From: GCA-2733415 sp965178635
GTDB taxonomy: Bacteria; Bacteroidota; Bacteroidia; Flavobacteriales; Flavobacteriaceae
DNA length: 64,000 nucleotides
Direction: 5' to 3'
Assembly: GCA_965178635.1 (NCBI GenBank)
Contig: CBCXVT010000030.1
Coordinates: 186,001 to 250,000, forward strand
Both the position numbers and the translations under genes were made by a program. Position 1 is the stretch's first letter; every line of letters starts with the position of its first letter. Below are positions 43,540-51,722 of this stretch, piece by piece. The notes under the pieces are model-generated. The model was not told the DNA's origin and did not search any database. It was given only the letters and a program-made list of their open reading frames with translations.

Positions 43540-44346
43540 TTATTTCTTTCTGAATTCATCTTCTTCAGTACTTGTTATGCCTAAAGCGTCATATATATAA
43601 TCAAAGGTTGAAAGTAACTGAGGTTTTCCGTCAACAATTGCAACGTCATGTTCAAAGTGAGCTGATGGTTGTCTGTCACCAGTTAAAATAGTCCAGCCAT
43701 CTCTAAGTTGTTCAATTTTGTGAGTTCCCATATTAATCATAGGCTCTATGGCAACAACTAGTCCTTCTTTAAATTTCTTTCCTCTACCACGTTTTCCGTA
43801 GTTAGGCATTTGTGGATCTTCATGCATTTTCTTTCCTAAACCATGACCTACTAATTCACGTACAACACCATAACCATGATCTTCACAGTATTTTTGAATA
43901 GCAAAACCAACATCGCCAACACGGTTATTTTCTTTGAATTCTCTAATACCTACATACAGACTTTCCTTTGTAACCTGTAATAGTTTTTTTGTTTCAGGTA
44001 CCACTTCACCAACTTCAAATGTATAGGCATGATCTCCGTAATAACCATTTAATATGGCGCCACAATCTACAGAAAGAATATCACCATCTTCAATAGGTGT
44101 ATTGTTAGGCATTCCGTGAACTACTTGTGCATTTGGTGAAATGCATAGCGTGTTTGGAAAGTCATACAAACCTAAAAACCCAGGAATTGCGCCAAGGTCT
44201 CTTATGTGCTCTTCTGCTAATTTATCTAAGTGTAAAGTGGTAACTCCAGGTTTTATTTCAGCGGCTAAAACGCCTAATGTTTTTGAAACTATTAAAGCGC
44301 TTTCACGCATTAGCTCTATCTCTTCTCTAGATTTTAATTTAATCAT
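43540..44346 (-). CDS. map: Methionine aminopeptidase, type I
   Basis: Removes the initiator methionine from nascent proteins. 268 residues, pita-bread fold. Metal-binding blocks: ILSVDCGAILNGYYGDHAYTF in short segments (two Asp), VRELVGHGLGKKMHEDP (His), VVAIEPMINMG (Glu) and HFEHDVAIVDG (Glu). LYDFPNTLCISPNAQVVHGMP is the substrate-side block. It overlaps the upstream HAD gene by 8 bases. Its activity matters for the NRDE protein, whose Cys2 must be exposed. Confidence 0.96.
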   Translation of the reverse strand: MIKLKSREEIELMRESALIVSKTLGVLAAEIKPGVTTLHLDKLAEEHIRDLGAIPGFLGLYDFPNTLCISPNAQVVHGMPNNTPIEDGDILSVDCGAILNGYYGDHAYTFEVGEVVPETKKLLQVTKESLYVGIREFKENNRVGDVGFAIQKYCEDHGYGVVRELVGHGLGKKMHEDPQMPNYGKRGRGKKFKEGLVVAIEPMINMGTHKIEQLRDGWTILTGDRQPSAHFEHDVAIVDGKPQLLSTFDYIYDALGITSTEEDEFRKK

Positions 44347-44752
44347 TTGTAAATTTTAAAAATGAAAATATACTTTTTCGCTTCCTTTTTAAACTAGGAG
44401 CTTCTTCTTTTGTTAATTTCTGATATACTTCTCCCCAGCCAATAAACCCTCCAATATTTCTATCGTCAATAAATAAATCAGCGGCTATTTTTCTACTTTC
44501 TTTTCCTGTAAATTCTTCATTTGGAAAACTACTGTTAACGGCATAAAAATCAATTCCGTTTTCTTTACAAAAGGCAACAGCTTCATTTAATTTGCTGCCG
44601 CATCTGTAAGTCCATAAAATTAAACGATGTCCATCATTTTGCAAACGTTTTAAAGTTTCAAAAGCAAAGAGTTGTGGTTTTCCGATTTGCGGATACGCAT
44701 CAGTTACAATTGTCCCGTCAAAGTCTACCGCTATGATAAGTTTATCAGTCAT
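44339..44752 (-). CDS. HAD-superfamily phosphatase-like protein (BT0820 type)
   Basis: Small capless HAD protein, 137 residues. Motif I is VDFDGTIV (Asp9 nucleophile and Asp11), motif II is LILWTYR, and motif IV is LFIDDRNIGG with the metal-binding Asp pair. SSFPNEEFTGKESRKIAADL carries the motif III Lys. Fits the small Bacteroidota group named after BT0820. Substrate unknown. It overlaps map by 8 bases and starts a three-gene minus-strand unit. Confidence 0.87.
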   Translation of the reverse strand: MTDKLIIAVDFDGTIVTDAYPQIGKPQLFAFETLKRLQNDGHRLILWTYRCGSKLNEAVAFCKENGIDFYAVNSSFPNEEFTGKESRKIAADLFIDDRNIGGFIGWGEVYQKLTKEEAPSLKRKRKSIFSFLKFTND

Positions 44753-44793
44753 TTATTGAAATTGAAATTTCTGTGAAATGTACAAAATATTGT

Positions 44794-46308
44794 TTATATC
44801 AACGATTTTTGAGTCATTGATTCTGGTTGCTCTACATCAAGTAATTTTAATACAGTTGGTGCAATATCGCCTAAAACACCATCTTGTACAGTTTTTATGT
44901 CTTTATCCACAATAATTAAGGGTACTGGGTTGGTGGTGTGTGCTGTGTTCGGGCTACCATCTTCATTAAACATTTTTTCACAATTACCGTGATCGGCAAT
45001 TACTATTGTGGTGTAATCATTCTTTAAAGCTGCTTCAATAACTTGTTTTGTACAAATATCTGTTGCTTCACATGATTTCACTGCGGCTTCCATGCTTCCG
45101 GTATGCCCAACCATATCAGGATTAGCAAAATTTAAACAGATAAAATCCGCTTCTTGTTTGTTAATTTCTGGAACTATAGCTTTAGCAATGTCATAAGAGC
45201 TCATTTCGGGTTGCATGTCATAAGTTGCCACTTTTGGTGACGGACAAAGAATACGTTGCTCGTTACTAAAAGGTTCTTCACGACCACCATTAAAGAAAAA
45301 TGTAACGTGTGGGTATTTTTCTGTTTCAGCAATTCTAATTTGAGATTTACCGTTTTTAGAAAGCACTTCACCTAATGTGTCTTTTATGTTTTCTTTGTTA
45401 AAAATGACATTAATATTTTTAAATGACTCATCGTAATTTGTCATTGTTGTGTAATGTAAGTGCAATTTTTGCATGTCAAACTCAGGAAAATCATTTTGAG
45501 TTAATACATTTGTTAATTGACGACCTCTATCAGTTCTGAAATTAAAAAATATAACAACGTCATCATTTTTAATAGTTGTTAGAGGTTGCCCGTTTTTTGT
45601 AATAACATGTGGGTTTATAAATTCATCAGTAATGTTATTATCATAACTATCTTGAATACTCTTATTGATGTTTTCTGTAGCTACGCCATCTCCTTTGGTA
45701 AGTAAGTTATAGGCTTTTGCAACGCGTTCCCAACGGTTATCTCTATCCATTGCGTAATATCTTCCCGCAACAGAAGCTAATTTTGCATTTGATATTCTTA
45801 AGGTTTCTTGTAAGTCTGCAATATGATGAATACCTGATTTTGGATCAACATCTCTACCATCAGTAAAGGCATGTATAAAGGTGTTTTTTAACCCAAACTC
45901 ATCTGCTGCTGCAATTAATCCTTTTAAATGATTTGTGTGAGAATGCACACCGCCATCTGAAACCAAGCCTAAAAAATGAACGTTTTTATGGTGTTCCTTA
46001 GCATAACGAAAGGCATCAGTCAAAACCTGTTCGTTTTTTAAGGTATTGTTTTTTATAGCTAAATTTATTTTAGCTAAATCTTGGTATACAATTCTGCCTG
46101 CTCCTAAATTCATATGACCAACTTCACTATTCCCCATTTGTCCATCTGGTAGGCCAACATTTATACCATGAGTTAATAGTGTAGCATTAGGATAATTTTG
46201 GTATAGACTATCAATGAAAGGTGTGTTAGCATGATAAATAGCAGATGCATTTTCATTTTCAGGAATTCCCCATCCATCTAATATTAAAAGAATTGTTTTT
46301 TTAGTCAT
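44794..46308 (-). CDS. gpmI: 2,3-bisphosphoglycerate-independent phosphoglycerate mutase
   Basis: Interconverts 3- and 2-phosphoglycerate in glycolysis using two Mn ions. 504 residues, full length. Marks: LLILDGWGIPENENASAI (metal Asp), GQMGNSEVGHMNLGAGRI with the nucleophilic Ser, FIHAFTDGRDVDPKSG, GRYYAMDRDNRWERV, NFRTDRGRQL, NFANPDMVGHTG and IADHGNCEKM (metal ligands). Single-gene unit; a -7 element TATCTTTG lies 20 bases upstream. Confidence 0.97.
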   Translation of the reverse strand: MTKKTILLILDGWGIPENENASAIYHANTPFIDSLYQNYPNATLLTHGINVGLPDGQMGNSEVGHMNLGAGRIVYQDLAKINLAIKNNTLKNEQVLTDAFRYAKEHHKNVHFLGLVSDGGVHSHTNHLKGLIAAADEFGLKNTFIHAFTDGRDVDPKSGIHHIADLQETLRISNAKLASVAGRYYAMDRDNRWERVAKAYNLLTKGDGVATENINKSIQDSYDNNITDEFINPHVITKNGQPLTTIKNDDVVIFFNFRTDRGRQLTNVLTQNDFPEFDMQKLHLHYTTMTNYDESFKNINVIFNKENIKDTLGEVLSKNGKSQIRIAETEKYPHVTFFFNGGREEPFSNEQRILCPSPKVATYDMQPEMSSYDIAKAIVPEINKQEADFICLNFANPDMVGHTGSMEAAVKSCEATDICTKQVIEAALKNDYTTIVIADHGNCEKMFNEDGSPNTAHTTNPVPLIIVDKDIKTVQDGVLGDIAPTVLKLLDVEQPESMTQKSLI

Positions 46309-46328
46309 GTTGAATTTTTAATGGTTTG

Positions 46329-46336
46329 CAAAGATA
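46329..46336 (-). promoter_or_regulatory. Candidate -7 element of gpmI
   Basis: Minus strand reads TATCTTTG, 20 bases before the start. No TTG at normal spacing. The remaining bases of this 272-base gap up to 46510 show nothing I can name. Confidence 0.45.
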
Positions 46337-46511
46337 CAAACAAATGAGCTATTACTTAAGATGATTAGTTTTATCTTAACAGATTTTTCAATCTGCAGCA
46401 ACTTATTTCTCTAGGAAATACACGATATTCACTATTTAGTAGTTTTATATGGTTATTCTTCAATTAATGCTTGTTTTGCAACAGTAAATATGAATTTTAC
46501 ATAGTTTTATT

Positions 46512-46540
46512 TTGAGAATCTTAATAAAATGATATATTTG
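46512..46540 (+). promoter_or_regulatory. Promoter of the L,D-transpeptidase gene
   Basis: TTG (46512-46514), 18-base spacer, TATATTTG (46533-46540), 40 bases before the ATG. Confidence 0.65.
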
Positions 46541-46580
46541 AACTCTTTGAAAAAAGAACCAACCCCAAAACCACCAAATT

Positions 46581-47282
46581 ATGAAATTGCGTTTTTTAAC
46601 CTTATTACTTGTTTTTGTTCTTTCGTCGTCATTTACAAACTCTTTCACGAGTATAAAAACAGCTGTTTATGTAGGAAATTCTGCAGAAGACGATATCATT
46701 TCATTGTATGAAACTTTTGTGAATCAAAATGCTACAATGCCTCAGTTGGTAAGTTTTTCTAATGCTGTGAAAGGGTATTCTAAACTTAAATCAGAAGGGA
46801 AAATCGCAAATGAAACATTAACTATAATTGATTTTAGTTTATCATCTAGAGCAAAAAGGTTATGGGTGTTAGATATGACTTCTCATAAAGTATTGTTTAA
46901 TACAGTTGTTGCCCATGGTAGGAATACAGGGGGAGAGTTTGCAACGAAGTTTTCAAACACTAATAATTCAAACCAAAGCTCATTAGGGTTTTATATAACT
47001 GATAATACTTATTACGGAAAAAATGGGTTGTCATTATTTTTAGATGGGCAAGAAAAAGGTATTAATGATAATGCAAGAAAGCGTTATGTGGTATTTCATG
47101 GTGCAAAGTATGCAAATCCAGATTTTGCAAAACGCCAAGGAAGGTTAGGGCGTAGTTTAGGCTGTCCTGCTGTACCAACTGCATTTAATACTGCAATTAT
47201 TAAAACTATTAAAAACAAATCTTGTTTATTTATCTATCATCCTAATAAAAATTACCAAGAAACTTCTCGTTTAATTGGCTAA
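46581..47282 (+). CDS. Murein L,D-transpeptidase catalytic-domain protein (YkuD_2 type)
   Basis: Secreted protein of 233 residues. A signal peptide (FLTLLLVFVLSSSFTNSF) is followed by a spacer and the catalytic part from about 85: SSRAKRLWVLDM, VAHGRNTGGEFATKFSN, SLGFYITDNTYYGKNG, YVVFHGAKYANPDF, and GRSLGCPAVP with the catalytic Cys. This is the YkuD_2 family, distinct from the classic YkuD. Expected to cross-link or trim peptidoglycan via L,D linkages, as inference from family. Its last 12 bases overlap the end of a second, unrelated-family L,D-transpeptidase on the other strand. Confidence 0.88.
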   Translation: MKLRFLTLLLVFVLSSSFTNSFTSIKTAVYVGNSAEDDIISLYETFVNQNATMPQLVSFSNAVKGYSKLKSEGKIANETLTIIDFSLSSRAKRLWVLDMTSHKVLFNTVVAHGRNTGGEFATKFSNTNNSNQSSLGFYITDNTYYGKNGLSLFLDGQEKGINDNARKRYVVFHGAKYANPDFAKRQGRLGRSLGCPAVPTAFNTAIIKTIKNKSCLFIYHPNKNYQETSRLIG

Positions 47283-48896
47283 TAGCTGTCCTAACTTTTG
47301 ATCAAGATTATAAACATCATTTAAGAATATAGGTTCGGAGTTGTCATTAAATACAACTGACCAATATAAGAAATGCACATTTGTTTTGGTTTTTGGTAAG
47401 ACCCGTCTTGCAATATTTTTATCTACAGCAGTAATAACATCATTTTCTGACCAATCTAAAACTTTGGAGGCGAGTTTGAATACATCTTGTACTCTCACAC
47501 AACCAGAGCTTTTTGCACGATAGTTTTTATCAAATAATGATTTGCTAGGCGTGTCATGTAAATACACAGAGAAATTATTTGGAAAAATTATTTTTAGTCT
47601 TCCTAAAGCATTACTGTTGCCTGCAGCCTGAACATAGCTGTAAGATAAAGGCGCTTTTGAATTCCAATTTATAGAATCTAACATCATTTTCTGCCCCTGC
47701 CTATCATATACACTAATGTTTTTTGATCGTAAATAGTCTATATCTTTTGTAGCAGACGGAATCACATCTTCTTTTTTTATGGTTGGTGGTATGTACCATT
47801 TTGGATTAAAATCGATATGTCTAACCGCAGAACTGAATATTGGGGTTTTACGTGCAGTTTTACCAACAATTACATCATGTGTAATTTGTTCATTTGGTGA
47901 TATGTAAGTTAATTGGTATTGGGGAATATTTACCACAATGGCATGTGTCCCAAAGTTTCTTGGGTACCAACGCCAACGTTCTAAATTTGCTAAGATGCTT
48001 AAGTATTCATCATTAAAACTACGATTTAAAACTGCAATTGTACTTTCTCCAATTATAGCATCAACTTGTATGTTTTTTTCAAGTTGAAATTGTTTAAGAC
48101 TACCTTGTAATAAACTATCCAATACTTTAGAGTTATTAACTAAACTGTCAGCTAAATACCCTAATTCATTTAAGCGTTTTCTAATTTTAATAACTCTTTC
48201 ACTACTTTTATTTGGATGTATTCTATTACCATAATCAACAACAGTTCTTAAAGAGTCAACACCAACCAGTTGTTTAGCATGTGCTAATTCAGTTACTAAT
48301 TGTTTGTAAATTTTATGTTGTGGTTTGAAACCTTGAAGCGAATGAGTTAACTTATAATTATCAATAGCATGACTCAATGTTTTGTTAAATTGAAAGTTAT
48401 TTTTGTCTAAACGCCAATCGTTATATAGTTTTTTAGAATTGAACTTCCCGTTTGCTAAATGATACGCGTAAGTCAAATACATATCTGTAAAATACAAATC
48501 AACAACTGCATTGTTAAAAGTATTATGTTTTTTTAATGCGAGTAACTCTTCAAGTTTATTGATATTATAATCTTTAGCATTTAAACCTTCTTGGTTAGCT
48601 TTTTTTATAGCGTAAACTAGAGCAGTTCTGTTTTTATTGTTTTCCCAAGCTGCTTTCCCGTTTCTGTAGTTGTAAAACGCTAAGACAGAATCTTTATTCT
48701 TAAGAGAAATTATAGAAGAGTCAATTTTAATATTGTGCAATTCTTGTGCTAATAGCTCTGTAGAAATACTTATATGTTGTACTTCAATGGAGTCATCTTT
48801 TGTAATTTCATTTGTTGTTAAATCAAGCTTTTTTTTGCATGATATTACAACTGAAATTAAACAAATAATACTGATGTAGCGTAAAAATATTTTCAA
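47271..48896 (-). CDS. L,D-transpeptidase, YcbB-like lipoprotein
   Basis: Protein of 541 residues with a lipobox (VISCKKK, Cys20). Architecture as in YcbB/LdtD: helical N-terminal scaffold (about 40-220), a peptidoglycan-binding domain (about 225-290, RLNELGYLADS ... LLQGSLKQFQ), and a YkuD catalytic domain (about 305-490) with VVNIPQYQLTY, HDTPSKSLFDK and RAKSSGCVRVQD, where the Cys is the nucleophile. It would make 3-3 cross-links in the cell wall. First codon 5 bases below the M48 peptidase stop, so it is co-transcribed with that gene. Confidence 0.92.
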   Translation of the reverse strand: MKIFLRYISIICLISVVISCKKKLDLTTNEITKDDSIEVQHISISTELLAQELHNIKIDSSIISLKNKDSVLAFYNYRNGKAAWENNKNRTALVYAIKKANQEGLNAKDYNINKLEELLALKKHNTFNNAVVDLYFTDMYLTYAYHLANGKFNSKKLYNDWRLDKNNFQFNKTLSHAIDNYKLTHSLQGFKPQHKIYKQLVTELAHAKQLVGVDSLRTVVDYGNRIHPNKSSERVIKIRKRLNELGYLADSLVNNSKVLDSLLQGSLKQFQLEKNIQVDAIIGESTIAVLNRSFNDEYLSILANLERWRWYPRNFGTHAIVVNIPQYQLTYISPNEQITHDVIVGKTARKTPIFSSAVRHIDFNPKWYIPPTIKKEDVIPSATKDIDYLRSKNISVYDRQGQKMMLDSINWNSKAPLSYSYVQAAGNSNALGRLKIIFPNNFSVYLHDTPSKSLFDKNYRAKSSGCVRVQDVFKLASKVLDWSENDVITAVDKNIARRVLPKTKTNVHFLYWSVVFNDNSEPIFLNDVYNLDQKLGQLLAN

Positions 48897-48901
48897 ATAG
48901 T

Positions 48902-49666
48902 TTAGTGTTTATATGTGTCAATAGCTTCTCTTATTTTTTCAATTCTATTTTCTGGGTCGGGGTGTGTGCTTTGAAATTCAGGAACTCTATTTGGTCCAGC
49001 TGCATTTTTTAATATGGTCATAACGCCAATCATTGCTTCTGGATCATATCCAGCATTGATCATAAATCTCACACCTAATTCATCGCTCTCTAATTCGTCG
49101 TCTCGTCCATTAGAAAGTAGGGTTTTCTGTCCGATACCTCCAACTAAACCACCCATATCTGCGCCAACTGAAGCTCCAGTAGAAACAGTTTTCCAAAATT
49201 CAGTTTCCCCGATTCGTTCTGCGGAATGTTTCCCTAGTACATGGCCAATTTCATGTCCGAGAACACCGGCTAATTGATCTTCAGATTCTAATTTATTTAA
49301 TAGGGCAAAAGTTATAAAGCATTGTCCGCCTGGTAGAGCAAATGCATTGATGGTTTGGTCATCTGCTAATAAATGAAATTCATACTTGTATGGTGTTTCA
49401 CGTGCTAAACTAGAATTGACTAATTTCTCACCGACCATATCTACATATTTCTGTAGGCGTTCATCAGGATGTAAACCACCATGTTGTTGCGCCATTTGAT
49501 CCCTACTATCCAAACCAATTCTTATTTCTTGATCAGGATTCATAGTAATGGTCTGTTGTCGCCCAGTATATGGATTTACTTCTTGACGTCCACATTTTTG
49601 AACATATGCAAAGGCAACTATTGCGATACCAATTAATAATCTTATTTTAAATTTGCTTCCTCTCAT
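48902..49666 (-). CDS. M48-family zinc metallopeptidase
   Basis: Protein of 254 residues. An N-terminal hydrophobic segment (about 9-22) serves as signal or anchor; a Cys at 25 is not in a good lipobox. The catalytic motif is LGHEIGHVLGKHSAERI (HExxH), with the downstream Glu in DELESDELGVRFM as third zinc ligand; FALPGGQCFITFALL is the family strand and STHPDPENRIEKI the end mark. Similar to BepA/LoiP-type periplasmic quality-control peptidases. It leads a two-gene unit with the YcbB-like transpeptidase, hinting at a cell-wall or envelope task. Confidence 0.9.
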   Translation of the reverse strand: MRGSKFKIRLLIGIAIVAFAYVQKCGRQEVNPYTGRQQTITMNPDQEIRIGLDSRDQMAQQHGGLHPDERLQKYVDMVGEKLVNSSLARETPYKYEFHLLADDQTINAFALPGGQCFITFALLNKLESEDQLAGVLGHEIGHVLGKHSAERIGETEFWKTVSTGASVGADMGGLVGGIGQKTLLSNGRDDELESDELGVRFMINAGYDPEAMIGVMTILKNAAGPNRVPEFQSTHPDPENRIEKIREAIDTYKH

Positions 49667-49736
49667 GTTGTTTTAAATGATATATAAGATACGAAATTCT
49701 AATTTGACAATAACAAGTAAGAATTGTTATTGTTTA

Positions 49737-50717
49737 TTAATGACTTTGAAATGTTTGATTTAAGCGATGTAATGTTTGGTGCTGTTTTTTATACATTGCA
49801 AAATGAGTGCCAATTTCTGGAATTAGGAATGATTCTCCAGAAATTTGAAATCCGAAGTTTGAATAAAAATTAACAGCAATTTCGCGGGCATTACACCAAA
49901 CAAGGTCACATTTTTTTGCTTTAAGAAGTTGCTCTCCTTTTTGAAGTAATACATTCCCAAGTTTTTTGCCTTGAAATTGTTGTAAAATAGCCATACCTCT
50001 TAATTGATACTGAGACGTACTTTGAAACAATTCATTTGTGTTTTCCATATAAGTTACTACGCCAATGAGTTCACTATAATAATAAAGACCTAGGTGAAAA
50101 GTAGTGCCCAAATCATCACCTTCAAATTTGCAACTGTCAATAGGTTTGCCTTGTCGTAATACTTGATGTCTAACTTTGTAGGTTTCAGAAGTACTAATTT
50201 CTTTGACTTCAACTAATGTATTTTTTATATGAAATATTTGAGAGAGTTGTCCTTCATGTAAGTCTTCTTTCAGAAATTGTAAGCCAGCTTTTTTTGCAAC
50301 AGCAATTGAAGCGTTATTACGTTTGTCGGCATATGCGTAAATATCTTGAATACGTAATTTATTGAATGCATACGATATCACGCTTTTGGTAGCTTCTGTA
50401 GCATAACCATTATTCCAATGTTTTTCAAAAAAGCGATAGCCAACATCAACAAAGTCTTTGTCTGGATGATATTTTAATCCACACCAACCAATAAGTTCGC
50501 CTTGGCGTTTTTCACAAACTGCCCAACGCCCCATGTTATAATCTTTATAATGGGAGTAGTTTTTAATAAACTCTTCTGCGTCGTTAATGTTTTTAAAAGG
50601 GACATCACCAGTATATTGTAATACATTTGGGTTGTTATTCATTTTAAATAATGCAGAGGCATCTTTTAAGTTGAATTTTCTAAGATATAAACGTTCAGTT
50701 TCTATGATTCGCCCCAT
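49737..50717 (-). CDS. Double GNAT acetyltransferase (RimJ/RimL-type plus second GNAT)
   Basis: Protein of 326 residues with two acetyltransferase domains. The N-terminal half (1-170) is RimJ/RimL-like: ETERLYLRKFNLKDASALF, WCGLKYHPDKDFVDVGYRF, YATEATKSVISYAFNKL and NNASIAVAKKAGLQFLKED. The C-terminal half (about 175-315) is a second GNAT: VRHQVLRQGKPIDSCKFEGD, QLRGMAILQQFQGKKLGNVL with the acetyl-CoA loop (here QGKKLG), and CNAREIAVNFYSNFGFQ. No frame break lies between them, so it is a true fusion. Substrates unknown. Upstream gap to the tRNA genes is 237 bases with only promoter signals. Confidence 0.88.
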   Translation of the reverse strand: MGRIIETERLYLRKFNLKDASALFKMNNNPNVLQYTGDVPFKNINDAEEFIKNYSHYKDYNMGRWAVCEKRQGELIGWCGLKYHPDKDFVDVGYRFFEKHWNNGYATEATKSVISYAFNKLRIQDIYAYADKRNNASIAVAKKAGLQFLKEDLHEGQLSQIFHIKNTLVEVKEISTSETYKVRHQVLRQGKPIDSCKFEGDDLGTTFHLGLYYYSELIGVVTYMENTNELFQSTSQYQLRGMAILQQFQGKKLGNVLLQKGEQLLKAKKCDLVWCNAREIAVNFYSNFGFQISGESFLIPEIGTHFAMYKKQHQTLHRLNQTFQSH

Positions 50718-50912
50718 GAGTGAGAAGTGCTTTATACTAAATTTGAAGTTTCAAAAATAAACATTACTAAAAGAAGAATGACGTATATCAATTAATTTTT
50801 ACTGAATGGAGGCTTCAGGTGGGTTTTTTGAGATTAACGGAGTTTTAATACAACCATATTTTATTGATATGTAGCAGATTGCAAAATATTTCAAATTTTA
50901 TTAAAAAAACAT

Positions 50913-50944
50913 TTGGTTTAATGTTTTAAAACTACCTATATTTG
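50913..50944 (+). promoter_or_regulatory. Promoter of tRNA-Gly copy 1
   Basis: TTG (50913-50915), 21-base spacer, TATATTTG (50937-50944), 10 bases before the tRNA. The remainder of the gap from 50718 holds only a weak TATTTTTG-type element on the minus strand at 50752-50759. Confidence 0.75.
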
Positions 50945-50954
50945 CCGAACGCTT

Positions 50955-51027
50955 GCGAGAGTAGCTCAGCTGGTAGAGCGTCAGCCTTCCAAGCTGAATG
51001 TCGCCGGTTCGAACCCGGTCTCTCGCT
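50955..51027 (+). tRNA. tRNA-Gly (anticodon TCC), copy 1
   Basis: 73 bases. Acceptor GCGAGAG (50955-50961) and CTCTCGC (51020-51026), discriminator T. Anticodon stem TCAGC/GCTGA holds loop CTTCCAA with anticodon TCC, reading GGA. T-loop GGTTCGAACCC is intact; CCA is not encoded. Confidence 0.97.
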
Positions 51028-51037
51028 CAAATAGGGC

Positions 51038-51070
51038 AAAAGGATCTTCTGAAAAGAAGATCCTTTTTTT
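51038..51070 (+). terminator. Terminator of tRNA-Gly copy 1
   Basis: GGATCTTC (51042-51049) pairs perfectly with GAAGATCC (51056-51063), A-run before and seven T after. Confidence 0.92.
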
Positions 51071-51104
51071 ATGGTATAACTCTAAAAATTATTTGAATTT
51101 TTAT

Positions 51105-51136
51105 TTGGTTTTAAATACTTAAAGGTTTTATATTTG
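51105..51136 (+). promoter_or_regulatory. Promoter of tRNA-Gly copy 2
   Basis: TTG (51105-51107), 21-base spacer, TATATTTG (51129-51136), same geometry as copy 1. Confidence 0.75.
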
Positions 51137-51146
51137 CCGAACGCTT

Positions 51147-51219
51147 GCGAGAGTAGCTCAGCTGGTAGAGCGTCAGCCTTCCAAGCTGAATGTCGCCGGT
51201 TCGAACCCGGTCTCTCGCT
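51147..51219 (+). tRNA. tRNA-Gly (anticodon TCC), copy 2
   Basis: Identical in all 73 bases to copy 1 at 50955. Acceptor arms 51147-51153 and 51212-51218; anticodon TCC. Confidence 0.97.
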
Positions 51220-51229
51220 CAAATAGGGC

Positions 51230-51262
51230 AAAAGGATTTTCTGAAAAGAAGATCCTTTTTTT
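51230..51262. terminator. Terminator of tRNA-Gly copy 2
   Basis: GGATTTTC (51234-51241) with GAAGATCC (51248-51255), one wobble pair, then seven T. The T-run includes the reverse complement of the stop of the convergent NTF2-like gene, so it may end both transcripts. Confidence 0.88.
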
Positions 51263-51716
51263 ATGCATGTTTTTTTGTGTAAGAAGCAAGAAACTGTTTG
51301 GTTTGTTTATTCAATTTCTTTTTAAAAAATGTTGTACCACCTAATAATTTCCCTTTAAAACCCATAGCTTGTGAAGCCCATTTGTGTAAATCAAAAACAT
51401 CAGTGTGTTTGGAAATTTTACCATCTTTAAATTCAAAAGTAGCATCAATCTTATTGATGACGGTATTTCCAGTAGCGGAAAATGTATATGTAGGTTCCCA
51501 ATATGCTGATGTTTCTGTAACTTGATTGTATTCTAGTGAAAAATCTTTAGCTCTTGAGCATATCATGCGCCACATGTTTTTTGCATCATCACCGTGTAAA
51601 GTTCCAAAGGCAGGGTCGGTAAATTCTATGTCATCATGATAAAAAGAGACCATTTTTTCTGCATCTAATTTCTGAAAAGCGGTATAGAATTGTGCTATAA
51701 TTTCTTTTTGTGTCAT
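51261..51716 (-). CDS. NTF2-like (SnoaL-type) protein
   Basis: Protein of 151 residues with the cone-shaped NTF2-like fold pattern: IAQFYTAFQKLDAEKMVSFYHDDIEFTDPAFGTL as the opening helix-strand block, then TYTFSATGNTVINKIDATFEFKDGKISKHTDVFD as paired strands (cited in part), and a C-terminal helix WASQAMGFKGKLLGG. Such proteins bind small hydrophobic ligands or act as isomerases; function here is unknown. Its TAA lies inside the terminator of tRNA-Gly copy 2. Downstream partner of pepE (6-base gap), same strand. Confidence 0.85.
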   Translation of the reverse strand: MTQKEIIAQFYTAFQKLDAEKMVSFYHDDIEFTDPAFGTLHGDDAKNMWRMICSRAKDFSLEYNQVTETSAYWEPTYTFSATGNTVINKIDATFEFKDGKISKHTDVFDLHKWASQAMGFKGKLLGGTTFFKKKLNKQTKQFLASYTKKHA

Positions 51717-51722
51717 GTTAAA

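Larger units (their letters stand above)
50937..51265 (+). repeat. Tandem duplication of a tRNA-Gly transcription unit
   Basis: Bases 50937-51073 and 51129-51265 are the same 137-base sequence at an offset of 192, with one difference (C at 51046, T at 51238). Each copy holds the -7 element, leader, tRNA and terminator. The TTTGGTTT around the -33 position also recurs, so the duplicated unit was larger and the spacer has diverged. Confidence 0.93.

Noticed and set aside
46460..46711. Short frames on both strands at the start of the L,D-transpeptidase
   Set aside because: They overlap the promoter and signal-peptide region of a well-supported gene and have no recognisable product.
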